Source of the DNA: Limnohabitans sp. T6-20
GTDB lineage: Bacteria > Pseudomonadota > Gammaproteobacteria > Burkholderiales > Burkholderiaceae_C
DNA length: 64,000 nucleotides
Assembly: GCF_003063505.1 (NCBI RefSeq)
Contig: NZ_NERW01000001.1
Span: 860,501 to 924,500, forward strand
Direction of reading: 5' to 3'
Under the pieces are notes generated by a model, which was given only the letters and a program-made list of their open reading frames with translations, was not told the origin of the DNA and did no database searches. Positions 8,318 to 17,486 of the stretch are shown piece after piece. A program made the position numbers and the translations under genes. Position 1 is the first letter of the stretch; the number at the start of each line of letters is the position of its first letter.

Positions 8318-8817
8318 ACTACTGGATCGGTGTGGTCAGCCGTTCGCATGTCCTGTGCGGGGTGGCCGGCGGTTTTGCGCAGATGAACCACGGCAAGCAG
8401 GCCCCGCTCAAGCGCATGAATGCGGGCGATGGCCTGGTTTATTACTCACCGCGTGAGGCGTATCCCGATGGTGCGCCTTTGCAGGCGTTCACCGCCTTGG
8501 GTTTCATCCGCACGGGCGATGTGTATGCGCACGACATGACGCCCGATGGCGTGCCGGGGTTTGTGCCTTGGCGCATCGATGTGGACTACCAGACGGTGCA
8601 AACTGCCCCCATCAAGCCGCTGATTACGCAACTGGACTTCATCACCGATAAGACACACTGGTGTGCCGCATTTCGCTTCGGACAGGTCAAGACCAGTGAG
8701 GCTGATTTCAGGCGAATTGCTGAGGCCATGGGTTGTGGCGAGGTGCCAGCAGCCGTTTCTGCGTCGTCGACATGGGAGATTGAACGGAGTCTACCAGTGC
8801 AGGCAAAGCTGTTTTAA
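8314..8817 (+). CDS. EVE domain-containing protein (UPF0310-like)
   Basis: 167 residues; ATG at 8314 overlaps the GyrI-like stop. The fold signature is clear: NYWIGVVSRSHV at the start, then QMNHGKQAPLKRM and AGDGLVYYSPRE, and later FRFGQVKTSEADF. EVE/PUA-like domains bind modified bases in DNA or RNA and are found in defence and RNA-modification systems; stand-alone versions are widespread and of unknown role. Six bases separate it from the convergent glutathione peroxidase. Confidence 0.9.
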   Translation: MNYWIGVVSRSHVLCGVAGGFAQMNHGKQAPLKRMNAGDGLVYYSPREAYPDGAPLQAFTALGFIRTGDVYAHDMTPDGVPGFVPWRIDVDYQTVQTAPIKPLITQLDFITDKTHWCAAFRFGQVKTSEADFRRIAEAMGCGEVPAAVSASSTWEIERSLPVQAKLF

Positions 8818-8823
8818 GCCGCC

Positions 8824-9306
8824 TTAGCCCGCCAGCGCCGCCTCAATGTCCTTGGCGATCTTTTCGGGTGCGTCCTGCGGTGCGTAGCGCTTGATCACGC
8901 GCCCGTCTTTGCTCACCAGGAACTTGGTGAAGTTCCATTTGATGGCCTTGCTGCCCAGAATGCCGGGCGCTTCCGCCGTGAGCCATTGGTAAAGCGGGTG
9001 GGCACCGTCGCCATTGACCTTGATTTTGCTCATCATCTGGAAGCTCACGCCGTAGTTCTTTTGGCAGAAGTTGGCGATCTGCGCATCGTCGCCAGGGTCC
9101 TGGCTGGCGAACTGGTTGCACGGGAAGCCCAGCACCACCAGGCCTTTGTCGCCATAAGTTTTGTGCAGTTTTTCCAGTCCGGTGAACTGGGGCGTGAAAC
9201 CGCAGGCGCTGGCGGTGTTGACGATCAACATCACCTGGCCTTTGTATTGGCTCAGGGGGACGGGCTGGTTCTCGATGCTCTGGGCTTCAAAATCGTAGAG
9301 GCTCAT
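8824..9306 (-). CDS. Glutathione peroxidase (thiol peroxidase type)
   Basis: 160 residues from MSLYDFEAQ; the in-frame extension upstream does not resemble the family. Catalytic tetrad visible: C35 in NTASACGFTPQ (a cysteine, not selenocysteine), Q in FPCNQF, and W-N in KWNFTKFLV. It reduces hydrogen and organic peroxides, in bacteria usually at the expense of thioredoxin. No signal peptide, so cytoplasmic. Monocistronic in appearance. Confidence 0.95.
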   Translation of the reverse strand: MSLYDFEAQSIENQPVPLSQYKGQVMLIVNTASACGFTPQFTGLEKLHKTYGDKGLVVLGFPCNQFASQDPGDDAQIANFCQKNYGVSFQMMSKIKVNGDGAHPLYQWLTAEAPGILGSKAIKWNFTKFLVSKDGRVIKRYAPQDAPEKIAKDIEAALAG

Positions 9307-9375
9307 GAAATTCTCCGTCTGAGTGGGTGGCAAAAGAGCTGGTGCGAAACTTGGGGCCATGAACGACCGAACGGA

Positions 9376-10164
9376 TCAGTTCTGTGATCCAAAAACAAAC
9401 TGGTCAATGGCCGTATAGGCCTCTTCAGCTGCGCCGTAAAACATGTGAAAGCCTGAACCGCAAGGGTTGAGTGGCTGTGATTCACCACCCTTGATCAAGA
9501 CGTAGGCGGTCTTCAATGGGTTGGATTTTTGCTGTTGGTCGAAGACGGCTTTTGCTCTGGCTGGCATGGACTTGGGGCATTGTTCTTTTTCGTGAGCCAA
9601 AAAGAGTATGGGTAATTTGGTTTTTTCGTTAAAGTCTGCGCCACTGCGACCCGAGCTAAAAATCGCACCGGCAATCAGATCTTCCCTCTGATTTTTTTGC
9701 AGCATCTTGTAAAACTCCGTGATGCTGACGGCGCCGTTGCTGTGCCCCATGATCCAAACGGGCAAGGCGTATTGCTCCTTGAAGTGGCGCACAACGCTCT
9801 CGATGCGGAGCAAGTGCTCGCTGCTTTGACGTGCAGTGGGGTAGTCTATTCCGGGCAGGTTGACCGGGGAATCAAATACCACCACATTGAACGCGCCGCG
9901 GGTTAACTTGGGGTCACTTAACGGCTTGAGTGTGTTGCCGTAAAAGCCTCCCAAATTGGTACGGTCGGGGGTGATTCCCAGTCGCCCTTCACCACCGGGA
10001 ATAAAAATCAATGTGGCTTTGGCTTGTTTGGCTGGCCATAAAAAATTGAGCGTTGGCGCATCACTGAACTGAATGCTCTTTTCTTTGAACTCGACGCTCA
10101 CCACCTCTGATTGAGCCGATGTGTGCGCCATGAACACGATCCAAAAAGCCAAAATTTTCAGCAT
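9376..10164 (-). CDS. Secreted alpha/beta hydrolase of unknown substrate
   Basis: 262 residues from MLKILAFWIVFMAHTSAQ, a convincing signal peptide cleaved near residue 18; the longer frame to 10197 would bury it. The nucleophile elbow is GHSNGAV with S142; a candidate histidine lies in CGSGFHMFYG near the C-terminus. The gene looks more AT-rich and uses rarer codons than its neighbours, possibly a recent acquisition (judged by eye, not measured). It is isolated between convergent and divergent neighbours and I cannot name a substrate. Confidence 0.75.
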   Translation of the reverse strand: MLKILAFWIVFMAHTSAQSEVVSVEFKEKSIQFSDAPTLNFLWPAKQAKATLIFIPGGEGRLGITPDRTNLGGFYGNTLKPLSDPKLTRGAFNVVVFDSPVNLPGIDYPTARQSSEHLLRIESVVRHFKEQYALPVWIMGHSNGAVSITEFYKMLQKNQREDLIAGAIFSSGRSGADFNEKTKLPILFLAHEKEQCPKSMPARAKAVFDQQQKSNPLKTAYVLIKGGESQPLNPCGSGFHMFYGAAEEAYTAIDQFVFGSQN

Positions 10165-10215
10165 AGATTTCCAATCAAGCGATGGGGCTGACAACAACCA
10201 TTTGACTGCGGGTCC

Positions 10216-11112
10216 TCAGTCAGACCGATGACCCGGTATGCCCACGGAAAGCAGGGCTGCCAGCAAGATCAGTGACCCACCCCACAACGTCCGGCTTTCC
10301 CAGTCCGACGCGCCGAGCATGACCGATGACACGCTGGCAAACAGCACCTCGGACAGCATGACCAGCGCCGTGGTGTGTGCTGCCAGGCGGGCCGCACCGT
10401 ATTGCAGTGCCAGGTTGCCCAGCAAGAACGACAGGCCCAGCAAGGCGACATAGGGCAGCCAAGCCCAAACGGGGGCTTGGCCGGGATGAACGACCCCAGT
10501 GGCCAGACCGATCAGGGCCGCCAGCGTGGCCATGACCGCCCCACCGCCAAACATGGCCAGTGTGCGCGATGCGCTGGGGGTGTCTTTGAGCTTGAGCAGC
10601 AAGGCATTGGTCACGGCAAAAGTGAAGCCGCTCACCAGTGCCAGCACATCGGCCAGGCTTTCTGGCACAGGCCAGGGTGTTTCGGGCGTTTTGAGCACGA
10701 TGAACAAACCTGTCAGCGCCAGCGCCAAGCGCACAAGCGCCATGCGGCTGGGTTTTTCATCCAGGAGCCACCAGGCGATGAGCACCGACCAAGCGGGCAT
10801 CAGGTAAAAAAGCAAGACCACGCGCACCACGTCGCCCACCGTGACCGCCCAGTTGAAGCCGACGTTGGTCAGCCCGGAAGCCAACAAGAGAACCCACAAG
10901 CCAGGATGCTGCCGCCAGCTGATCCGTTGGCCTGTTTTCCAGAGCCACAAGGCGATGGACACAAACACAAAGGCGTAAACCAAAGCCGTGGCCCACAGCG
11001 GGTGCAGACCTTGGGCTTCGAGCTGTTTGAAGGGCCACCAGCACACGCCCCAGGCAAAAGCGTTGAACAGCAGTCCGGCTACAGCCAGACTTTTGGGGGA
11101 GGTTTGGCCCAT
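10216..11112 (-). CDS. EamA/DMT family transporter
   Basis: 298 residues from ATG 11112 (MGQTSPKSLAVAGLLFN). The frame is open for 109 more codons upstream, but those lie antisense across dedA and are not membrane-like. About ten transmembrane helices in two EamA repeats (FNAFAWGVCWWPFKQLE opens the first). Substrate unknown. It follows dedA on the same strand by 14 bases, so co-transcription is likely. Confidence 0.87.
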   Translation of the reverse strand: MGQTSPKSLAVAGLLFNAFAWGVCWWPFKQLEAQGLHPLWATALVYAFVFVSIALWLWKTGQRISWRQHPGLWVLLLASGLTNVGFNWAVTVGDVVRVVLLFYLMPAWSVLIAWWLLDEKPSRMALVRLALALTGLFIVLKTPETPWPVPESLADVLALVSGFTFAVTNALLLKLKDTPSASRTLAMFGGGAVMATLAALIGLATGVVHPGQAPVWAWLPYVALLGLSFLLGNLALQYGAARLAAHTTALVMLSEVLFASVSSVMLGASDWESRTLWGGSLILLAALLSVGIPGHRSD

Positions 11113-11126
11113 GCGGGAAGGGCGTG

Positions 11127-11762
11127 TCAGGACAGATCGTTGGGCGTGTCTGTGGCTGCAGCGCTTTGGCGCTTGCGCCACCAGCGCCAGCCCAGCCAAG
11201 CTACACCCAAGCCCAGCAAGGCAAAAATGCCGTGTTGGAACTGGCGCAGAACGGCGAACATCCAGTCCCAGTTTTGTGCGCCAAAGTAACCCAGGTACAC
11301 CCAGATCGGCACGCTGATCAGGGCGGCAAAGCCGTCCATCAGAAACCAGGTCGGGAAAGTCACTCGGTGGCTCATGCCGGCGGAAAAGAAAACCGGGGTG
11401 CGCAGGCCGGGCAGGAAGCGGGCCACGAACATGACCCATTTGCCGTATTTGTGGAAGGCGTCTTGCGCGCTGGCAAAGCGCTCGGGGGTCAGAATTTTGC
11501 GAAAACCAGGCAAGCGCGAGATGCGCTGGCCGTACAGGCGGCCCAGGGTGAACATCATGCCGTCACCAATCATCACACCCGCCATGCCCACGGCAAACAT
11601 GGTGTGCACGTCGGCGTGGCCCAGCCCGGCGATGACGCCGCCGGTGACCAAAGTCACGTCTTCGGGCACAGGAATACCAAAGCCACAAATCAAGAGCATC
11701 ACGAAGACAGCCCAGTAGCCGTACTCGGTGAAGATGGGCATCAAAAACTGAAAAACTTCCAT
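11127..11762 (-). CDS. DedA family membrane protein
   Basis: 211 residues. The family consensus FGIPVPEDVTLVTGG occurs near residue 27, and the amphipathic loop ARFLPGLRTPVFFSAG after residue 110. DedA proteins recycle lipid carriers such as undecaprenyl phosphate across the inner membrane and support proton-motive-force homeostasis. Several transmembrane segments and a basic C-terminus are visible. A perfect 9+1+9 palindrome lies 21 bases before its ATG. Confidence 0.92.
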   Translation of the reverse strand: MEVFQFLMPIFTEYGYWAVFVMLLICGFGIPVPEDVTLVTGGVIAGLGHADVHTMFAVGMAGVMIGDGMMFTLGRLYGQRISRLPGFRKILTPERFASAQDAFHKYGKWVMFVARFLPGLRTPVFFSAGMSHRVTFPTWFLMDGFAALISVPIWVYLGYFGAQNWDWMFAVLRQFQHGIFALLGLGVAWLGWRWWRKRQSAAATDTPNDLS

Positions 11763-11782
11763 GGATTACAAGGTTCAGCCAG

Positions 11783-11801
11783 CGCCTGAACGGTTCAGGC
11801 G
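11783..11801. promoter_or_regulatory. Palindrome upstream of dedA
   Basis: cgcctgaac, one base, gttcaggcg: a perfect 9-bp inverted repeat 21-39 bases upstream of the dedA start codon on the minus strand. Either a regulator site or a 5'-leader hairpin; no further support. The rest of the 11763-12009 gap shows nothing I can name. Confidence 0.4.
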
Positions 11802-12009
11802 GAATGCTCGGGGTTAACAGGCAGCGGGCCAGTGTAAAGCATTTGCAAGCCCCTTCCTGCGTGGGGAAAGGGTGTGTTTACCCGATGGTTTTTGGGTTTT
11901 TATGCCGTGTGGCCATCTCTGTTGCTGTGCAGGGTGTGACTTGGTTTTGTCATGGCTGCGTCATGGTGCTGACACGGCCTGTTTTTAAGCTTGGCGGTAT
12001 CACTTTTCC

Positions 12010-13395
12010 ATGGAGATGACCTTGACCACCCTCTTGCCTCAACGTTTCAACACCACCATCGCGGCCATCATGCTCGTGACCGCAGTGGCCTGGTCTGTGC
12101 AAGCGGCGGCTCAAACGTCTTTCCCCGCCACTCTGGCCGGGCATGCCGTGCTGCCTGCCATGAGCCTGATCCCCGCGCCCAAGGATGCCCCGGCCGATTT
12201 GCAGGTCAGCGGCAAATTCACCACGGGCCAGCGGGTTGAGAAAATCGGCAGCGTTGAAGGCTTGTCCGCTGGTCGCCCAACTGGCGTGTTTTTGCCCTTC
12301 AAGGGCCAGCCCGCACAAGGCCATTCAGGCATCAAACGCATGGCCGACGGCAGCTACTGGCTGCTGACCGACAACGGCGCGGGTGCCAAACCCAACTCGC
12401 CGGATTTCATGCTGTACCTGAACCAGTACACGGTGGATTTCAAGTCGGGCCAATTCAAGCGTCTGCGCACGGTGTTTTTGCACGATCCGGACAAAAAAGT
12501 GCCGTTTCGCATCGTCCACGAAGGCACAAGAGAGCGTTACTTGACCGGATCAGACTTGGACACCGAGAGCTTCCAGTTTGCCAGTGGCGCGCTGTGGATC
12601 GGTGACGAGTTTGGTCCTTTTCTGGTCAAGGCCGATCTGAACGGCAAAGTGCTGGCGGTGTTTGAGACGCAAGTGGACGGCAAAGTGGTGCGCTCGCCAG
12701 ACCACCCGGCCGTCAACACGCCGTCAGCGCCGGACCAGGCAGTGAAATTCCAAGTTCGCCGCTCCAAGGGCTTTGAAGGCATGGCCGCTTCCAAAGACGG
12801 CAGCAAGTTGTATGCACTGCTTGAAGGTGCTTTGTGGGATGAAGCCGCCAAAGCCCCCGAAACCCAAGACGGCAAGCAGTACCTGCGCGTGCTCGAATTT
12901 GATGTGAAAGCCGAGAAATGGACTGGCCGCCATTGGAAATATGTGATGGAAGCCAACCACCACGCGATTGGTGACTTCAACATGATCGACGAGACCACGG
13001 GCCTGATCATCGAGCGTGACAACGGTGAAGGCACGCCCGACAAGGCGTGCCCTGCAGGAGTCAAACGCACCGATTGCTTCCACGATTTGCCCCAGTTCAA
13101 GCGGGTCTACAAAGTCGAGCTGACCGAGGCCAACGTGGGCGGCCCACTGCGCAAGATCGGCTACATCGACCTGATGAACATGCAGGACCCGAATAAGCTC
13201 GCTCGTAAGCCGCTGGTGAATGGGGCTTTGAGCTTCCCCTTCTTCACCATTGAGAACGTGGACGTGGTGGACGCCACCCACATCGTGGTGGGCAATGACA
13301 ACAACCTGCCGTTTTCCAGCAGCCGCGACCCCAACAAGGCCGACGACAACGAGCTGGTGTTGCTGGAAGTGGGTGACTTTTTGAAAGCCCGCTGA
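12010..13395 (+). CDS. Exported phytase-like esterase family protein
   Basis: 461 residues with an N-terminal signal peptide (hydrophobic run AAIMLVTAVAW, cleavage near VQAAAQ). The body is the 'esterase-like activity of phytase' beta-propeller-like family: VEGLSAGRPTG, the SYWLLTDNGAG motif, ALWIGDEFGPFLV and KGFEGMAASKDGSKLYALLE. Periplasmic or extracellular; a phosphoester or ester hydrolase role is inferred from family name only. Start could also be the ATG at 12016; neither has a strong Shine-Dalgarno. A terminator hairpin follows at 13444. Confidence 0.85.
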   Translation: MEMTLTTLLPQRFNTTIAAIMLVTAVAWSVQAAAQTSFPATLAGHAVLPAMSLIPAPKDAPADLQVSGKFTTGQRVEKIGSVEGLSAGRPTGVFLPFKGQPAQGHSGIKRMADGSYWLLTDNGAGAKPNSPDFMLYLNQYTVDFKSGQFKRLRTVFLHDPDKKVPFRIVHEGTRERYLTGSDLDTESFQFASGALWIGDEFGPFLVKADLNGKVLAVFETQVDGKVVRSPDHPAVNTPSAPDQAVKFQVRRSKGFEGMAASKDGSKLYALLEGALWDEAAKAPETQDGKQYLRVLEFDVKAEKWTGRHWKYVMEANHHAIGDFNMIDETTGLIIERDNGEGTPDKACPAGVKRTDCFHDLPQFKRVYKVELTEANVGGPLRKIGYIDLMNMQDPNKLARKPLVNGALSFPFFTIENVDVVDATHIVVGNDNNLPFSSSRDPNKADDNELVLLEVGDFLKAR

Positions 13396-13443
13396 TCCGG
13401 GGCGGTGCAAGGTGGGTCCGCTGAGGACACCACACTTTCAGGA

Positions 13444-13476
13444 CCGGTGAAGCTGGCATACTTCACCGGCTCTTTT
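13444..13476 (+). terminator. Intrinsic terminator after the phytase-like gene
   Basis: Perfect 9-bp stem ccggtgaag / cttcaccgg with an eight-base loop, followed by ctctttt. It lies 14 bases before alr, separating the two transcription units. Confidence 0.7.
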
Positions 13477-13489
13477 CACGTTTGCTCCC

Positions 13490-14584
13490 ATGCCCCGTCC
13501 GATACAAGCCACCATCCACACCGCTGCGCTGCGCCACAACCTTGGTGTCGCGCGCCAAGCCGCGCCCGACGCCCAAGCGTGGGCGGTGGTCAAGGCCAAT
13601 GCCTATGGTCACGGCATCGAGCGGGTATTTGAAGGCTTGCGCGGCGCGGATGGCTTTGCCTTGCTCGACTTGAACGAGGCCGAGCGGGTGCGTGCGCTGG
13701 GCTGGCGCGGCCCTATTTTGTTGCTCGAAGGCGCTTTTGAGGCTCGCGACCTGGAGTTGTGCTCGCGTTTGCACCTGTGGCACACCGTGCATTGCGACGA
13801 GCAGATCGACATGCTGGCGCTGCACAAGACGCACGAGCCGCACCGTGTTTTCCTCAAAATGAATTCGGGCATGAACCGGCTGGGTTTTACGCCGCAGCGT
13901 TACCGCTCGGCCTGGACGCGGCTGAACGCCTTGCCGCAGGTGGACGAAATTTCGCTCATGACGCACTTCAGCGATGCCGATGGCCCCAAGGGCATCGCCG
14001 CGCAGATGGCCCGCTTTGAAGAAGCCACCCGCGACCTGCCCGGCGAGCGCAGTGTGAGCAACAGCGCAGCCACCTTGCGGCATGCCCAAGAGCCGGCAGT
14101 GAAAGCCGACTGGATTCGCCCCGGCATCGCCGTGTATGGCAGCGCGCCCGACTTTCCCGAGCACAGCGCCGCGCATTGGGGGCTGCAGCCTGCCATGAGC
14201 CTGAACGCCCGGGTCATCGCCGTGCAGCATTTGCAAGTGGGTGACAGCGTGGGCTATGGCTCCAGTTTTGTTGCAGATCAGCCCATGCGCATCGGCGTGG
14301 TGGCCTGTGGCTATGCCGACGGCTACCCGCGCATTTGCCCAACCGGCACGCCTGTGCTGGTCGATGGCCTGCGGGGCCGCACCGTCGGCCGGGTCAGCAT
14401 GGACATGCTGACGGTGGACCTGACGGACTTCCCTGATGCGGGTGTGGGCAGCACGGTCACCCTCTGGGGCAAGGCAATCAACGGTACCGTGCTGGGTATT
14501 GACAAAGTGGCCAAGGCTGCGAGCACGGTGGGTTATGAGCTGATGTGCGCGCTGGCGCAACGTGTGCCGGTGGTCGTGGACTGA
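13490..14584 (+). CDS. alr: Alanine racemase
   Basis: 364 residues, PLP-dependent interconversion of L- and D-alanine for peptidoglycan. K35 in [11 protein letters not shown] forms the Schiff base, and Y256 in DSVGYGSSF is the second catalytic base. The dimer-interface and PLP-phosphate motifs ([24 protein letters not shown]) are present. It is the length of DadX/Alr. No dadA neighbour, so the biosynthetic alr role is more likely than catabolic dadX. Confidence 0.96.
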   Translation: MPRPIQATIHTAALRHNLGVARQAAPDAQAWAVVKANAYGHGIERVFEGLRGADGFALLDLNEAERVRALGWRGPILLLEGAFEARDLELCSRLHLWHTVHCDEQIDMLALHKTHEPHRVFLKMNSGMNRLGFTPQRYRSAWTRLNALPQVDEISLMTHFSDADGPKGIAAQMARFEEATRDLPGERSVSNSAATLRHAQEPAVKADWIRPGIAVYGSAPDFPEHSAAHWGLQPAMSLNARVIAVQHLQVGDSVGYGSSFVADQPMRIGVVACGYADGYPRICPTGTPVLVDGLRGRTVGRVSMDMLTVDLTDFPDAGVGSTVTLWGKAINGTVLGIDKVAKAASTVGYELMCALAQRVPVVVD

Positions 14585-14812
14585 GACGAAATCAAAATGC
14601 CAGATGGGCGTGTCATGTCGCCATCCATGGTTTGGACATGGATCCGTGCTTGCGCGGTGTCAATGGCCCATGCTTCGATGGCCAGTGGTTCAGACGCCCG
14701 GGCAGACGTGGTCTGTTCAGCTGACCTGTCACCTGCGTGCAAGCATCCATGCTGAATGCCATTAGAGTGGACATTGCCTTGAGAGATCCTGTTTCCGGGG
14801 CATTCGCATCAC

Positions 14813-14827
14813 AGGAGACATCGATTG
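14813..14827 (+). promoter_or_regulatory. Ribosome binding site fixing a TTG start for the E1 alpha gene
   Basis: aggag at 14813-14817 sits seven bases before the TTG at 14825. No in-frame ATG lies near, and the next in-frame ATG would remove conserved sequence (LASLYLCMARIRAFE begins before it). The remaining upstream gap (14585-14812) shows no gene I can support. Confidence 0.7.
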
Positions 14828-15844
14828 CCCCACATCGCCAAAAAAGACGCATTGGCCAGTTTGTATCTGTGCATGGCCCGCATCCGGGCGTTTGAAAATG
14901 CCGCAGAAATCCTGAGCCAGGGCGGCGTCAGCGCCTACAACAAAACCGCCGACGGCAGCGCCAAAGTGCGCGGCCCCTTGCACCTGTCCACCGGGCAAGA
15001 AGGCGTGGCCGCTGGCGTGTGCGCCCACCTCACCCCGCGTGACTACCTGACCTCCACCCACCGAGGCCATGGCCACACCCTGGCCAAGGGGGCAGACCTG
15101 AGCCGCATGATGTGCGAGCTGTACGGCAAGGCCACAGGGTTTAACGGTGGCAAGGGCGGCTCCATGCACATTGCTGATTTTTCGGTTGGCATGCTGGGGG
15201 CCAACGGTGTGGTGGCGGCGGGCCTGCCCATTGCCGTGGGCGCCGCGCACGCCCAGAAATTGCAAAAGCGCAGCGACATCACTGTGTGCTTCTTTGGCGA
15301 CGGCGCCACCAACCGGGGGCCGTTTCTCGAAGCCCTCAATTGGGCGCAGGTGCACCAGTTGCCGGTGCTCTTTGTGTGCGAAGACAACCGCTGGAGCGCC
15401 ACCACCGCCAGCGGCCCGATGATCGCGGGCCCCGGCGCCTCGGCGCGCAGCGAGAGCCTGGGCATCGCTGCACACCAGGTCGATGGCAACGATGTGTGGG
15501 CCGTTTACGGCAAAGCGGCCGAACTGGTGCAAGAAGTCCGTGCAGGCCAGGGGCCACGCCTTTTGCATGCGCTGACCTACCGGGTCAAAGGCCATGTGTC
15601 TGTGGACCTGGCGGCTTACCGCGACCCCCGGGAAGTCGAAAAAGCGCTGAAAAACGACCCGATTCAGAACGCCCGCCGCGCGCTGCTGGCGCTGGGCAGC
15701 ACCGATGCCGCTTGCGACCAAATGGACCAGCAAGCCCAGGCAGAAGTGCAAGCGGCCATGCAGACCGCAGCCCAAGCGCCCTGGCCCGATGTGACTGCCG
15801 CTTACACCGACATCCAGACCACAGGAGAAGGGCAATGGTTTTGA
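14825..15844 (+). CDS. Thiamine-diphosphate-dependent 2-oxoacid/acetoin dehydrogenase E1, alpha subunit
   Basis: 339 residues, TTG start supported by a well-spaced aggag. The ThDP-binding motif runs from GDGATNRGPF to CEDN. LSTGQEGVAAGV and the GHGHTLAKGAD segment match E1 alpha of acetoin, pyruvate or branched-chain complexes. It decarboxylates a 2-oxoacid (or cleaves acetoin) with the beta subunit downstream, which it overlaps by ten bases. No E2 or E3 gene is adjacent, so either these are shared from elsewhere or the pair acts as a stand-alone decarboxylase/dehydrogenase. Substrate not determinable. Confidence 0.88.
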   Translation: MPHIAKKDALASLYLCMARIRAFENAAEILSQGGVSAYNKTADGSAKVRGPLHLSTGQEGVAAGVCAHLTPRDYLTSTHRGHGHTLAKGADLSRMMCELYGKATGFNGGKGGSMHIADFSVGMLGANGVVAAGLPIAVGAAHAQKLQKRSDITVCFFGDGATNRGPFLEALNWAQVHQLPVLFVCEDNRWSATTASGPMIAGPGASARSESLGIAAHQVDGNDVWAVYGKAAELVQEVRAGQGPRLLHALTYRVKGHVSVDLAAYRDPREVEKALKNDPIQNARRALLALGSTDAACDQMDQQAQAEVQAAMQTAAQAPWPDVTAAYTDIQTTGEGQWF

Positions 15845-16809
15845 ACACGATGAGTTACAGCCAGGCCGCCGTGCTCGCCGTGCAGCGCGAAATGGAAGCC
15901 GACGAGCGCGTGGTGGTCATGGGCGAAGACGTGGGCCGCGGCGGCATCTTTGGCCAATACAAAGGCCTGCAACAGACCTTTGGTACGCACCGCATCATCG
16001 ACACCCCGATCAGCGAAGCGGCCATCATGGGCGGCGGGGTGGGCATGGCGCTGGCGGGCATGCGCCCGGTGGTGGAGATGCGCGTGGTCGACTTTGCCCT
16101 GTGCGGCATGGACGAAATCATCAACCAGGCCGCCAAAAACCGCTACATGTTTGGCGGCCAGGGCCGTGTGCCCCTGGTGGCCCGCATGCCCATTGGCATC
16201 TGGGATGCCTCGGCAGCGCAGCATTCTCAGTCACTCGAAGCCTGGTTTGCCCACATGCCCGGCCTGGTGGTGGTGTGCCCGGGTTCGGTGCAAGACAACT
16301 ATTCCTTGCTGCGCGCGGCCATGCAGTGCGGCGACCCGGTGGTCTACATGGAGCACAAGACCCTGTGGGGCCTTGAAGGCGCGGTAGACGAAAGCGTGCA
16401 GGTGCCTTTGGGCCAAGCAGCTGTGCTGCGCCAGGGCGATCACCTGACGATGGTCAGCTGGAGCCGTCAGGTGCAGGTATGCCATGCGGCTTGCGATCAA
16501 CTGGCGGCTTTGGGCGTTCAGGTCGAGCTGATCGATTTGCGAACCCTCTGGCCCTGGGACCGGGACACGGTGCTCAAGTCTGCTGCCAAAACTGGCCATC
16601 TGCTGGTGGTGCACGAGGCGATTCAGGCCGCAGGCTTTGGCGCCGAAATCGCCGCCACCGTGGCCGAAACTTTGGGCGTGCGCGTCAAGCGCTTGGGCGC
16701 ACCGCGCATCCCGGTGGGTTACGCCCCCGTGCTGGAAACGGTGGCCCGCGTGTCAGCCGGGCAGATCGTGGCAGCGGCGCAGGAATGCCTGAAGCCCGTC
16801 ACACGCTGA
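15835..16809 (+). CDS. 2-oxoacid/acetoin dehydrogenase E1, beta subunit
   Basis: 324 residues from ATG 15835, preceded by aggag at 15823. N-terminal MSYSQAAVLAVQREMEADE and VVVMGEDVGRGGIFGQYKGL are the transketolase pyrimidine-domain signatures of E1 beta; the C-terminal transketolase_C domain includes LIDLRTLWPWD and VHEAIQAAGFGAEIAA. It completes the alpha2beta2 E1 with the overlapping upstream gene. A TRAP transporter operon follows 158 bases on, on the same strand. Confidence 0.9.
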   Translation: MVLNTMSYSQAAVLAVQREMEADERVVVMGEDVGRGGIFGQYKGLQQTFGTHRIIDTPISEAAIMGGGVGMALAGMRPVVEMRVVDFALCGMDEIINQAAKNRYMFGGQGRVPLVARMPIGIWDASAAQHSQSLEAWFAHMPGLVVVCPGSVQDNYSLLRAAMQCGDPVVYMEHKTLWGLEGAVDESVQVPLGQAAVLRQGDHLTMVSWSRQVQVCHAACDQLAALGVQVELIDLRTLWPWDRDTVLKSAAKTGHLLVVHEAIQAAGFGAEIAATVAETLGVRVKRLGAPRIPVGYAPVLETVARVSAGQIVAAAQECLKPVTR

Positions 16810-16967
16810 GGGTGTTGCCCACTTGTTTGCGATCAGCTTTCGCCTGCACTCTGCCCGCTTTTCCATGGGGTAATCCCTGTGTCCCCGGCGCGCTTTAGGG
16901 CTTGTTCGAGAGGCTTGTGAATGGAAGGGCCATGGTAAAGTGAATTTCCAAATTTTGGTTGATTGAT

Positions 16968-17486
16968 ATGACCCATTTGCACGAGCAACCGCCCGCCGAG
17001 GCGGCTTCTGAAGAACCTGATGAGGCCACTCGTGTGCCTCTGAAAATCGAAGACTGGCTCACGGTGATTGTGATGGGGCTGCTCTCGCTCATCACTTTTG
17101 CCAATGTGCTGGTGCGCTATTTCACGGACCAATCCTTTGCTTGGACGGAGGAGTTCTCGGTCTTCCTGATGATCGTGCTGGCGCTGGTGGCGGGCTCGGC
17201 CTCGGTGGCCCGCAACCGGCAAATCCGCATCGAATACTTTGCCGACAGTGGCTCGGAAAAACGCCAGCGTGCGCTGGCCCGCTTTGGTGCGTTGATGGTA
17301 TTTTTGCTGTTTGCCCTGATCGCGGTGCTCAGTGTGCGTGTGGTCTGGGACGACTTCCGCTTTGGTGAAACTTCGCCAGGCATTGGCGTACCGCAGTGGT
17401 GGTACACCATCTGGTTGCCGGTCTTGTCGGTGGCCATTTCCGGTCGCGCCTTGGGGCTGTTCATCCGCCGGGGGCGTCAGCCATGA
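16968..17486 (+). CDS. TRAP transporter small membrane subunit (DctQ family)
   Basis: 172 residues from MTHLHEQPP. About four transmembrane helices, with the family core IEDWLTVIVMGLLSLITFAN, FAWTEEFSVFLMIVLALVAG and a C-terminal basic cap IRRGRQP. It works with the DctM-type carrier and the periplasmic receptor to import a carboxylate using the sodium gradient. The stop overlaps the DctM ATG. The 158-base upstream gap includes a small ccaaa-t-tttgg dyad (16948-16958). Confidence 0.93.
   Translation: MTHLHEQPPAEAASEEPDEATRVPLKIEDWLTVIVMGLLSLITFANVLVRYFTDQSFAWTEEFSVFLMIVLALVAGSASVARNRQIRIEYFADSGSEKRQRALARFGALMVFLLFALIAVLSVRVVWDDFRFGETSPGIGVPQWWYTIWLPVLSVAISGRALGLFIRRGRQP

Noticed and set aside
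8824-9306. Selenocysteine in the glutathione peroxidase
   Set aside because: Position 35 is an ordinary cysteine codon and there is no in-frame TGA.
9376-10164. Genomic island around the AT-richer secreted hydrolase
   Set aside because: A single gene with flanking housekeeping-like genes, no integrase, tRNA or direct repeats; the composition impression was not measured.
14585-14824. Small minus-strand frames in the alr-E1 alpha gap (e.g. ending at 14533)
   Set aside because: No ribosome binding site, no recognisable family, and they overlap known coding ends; treated as non-coding.
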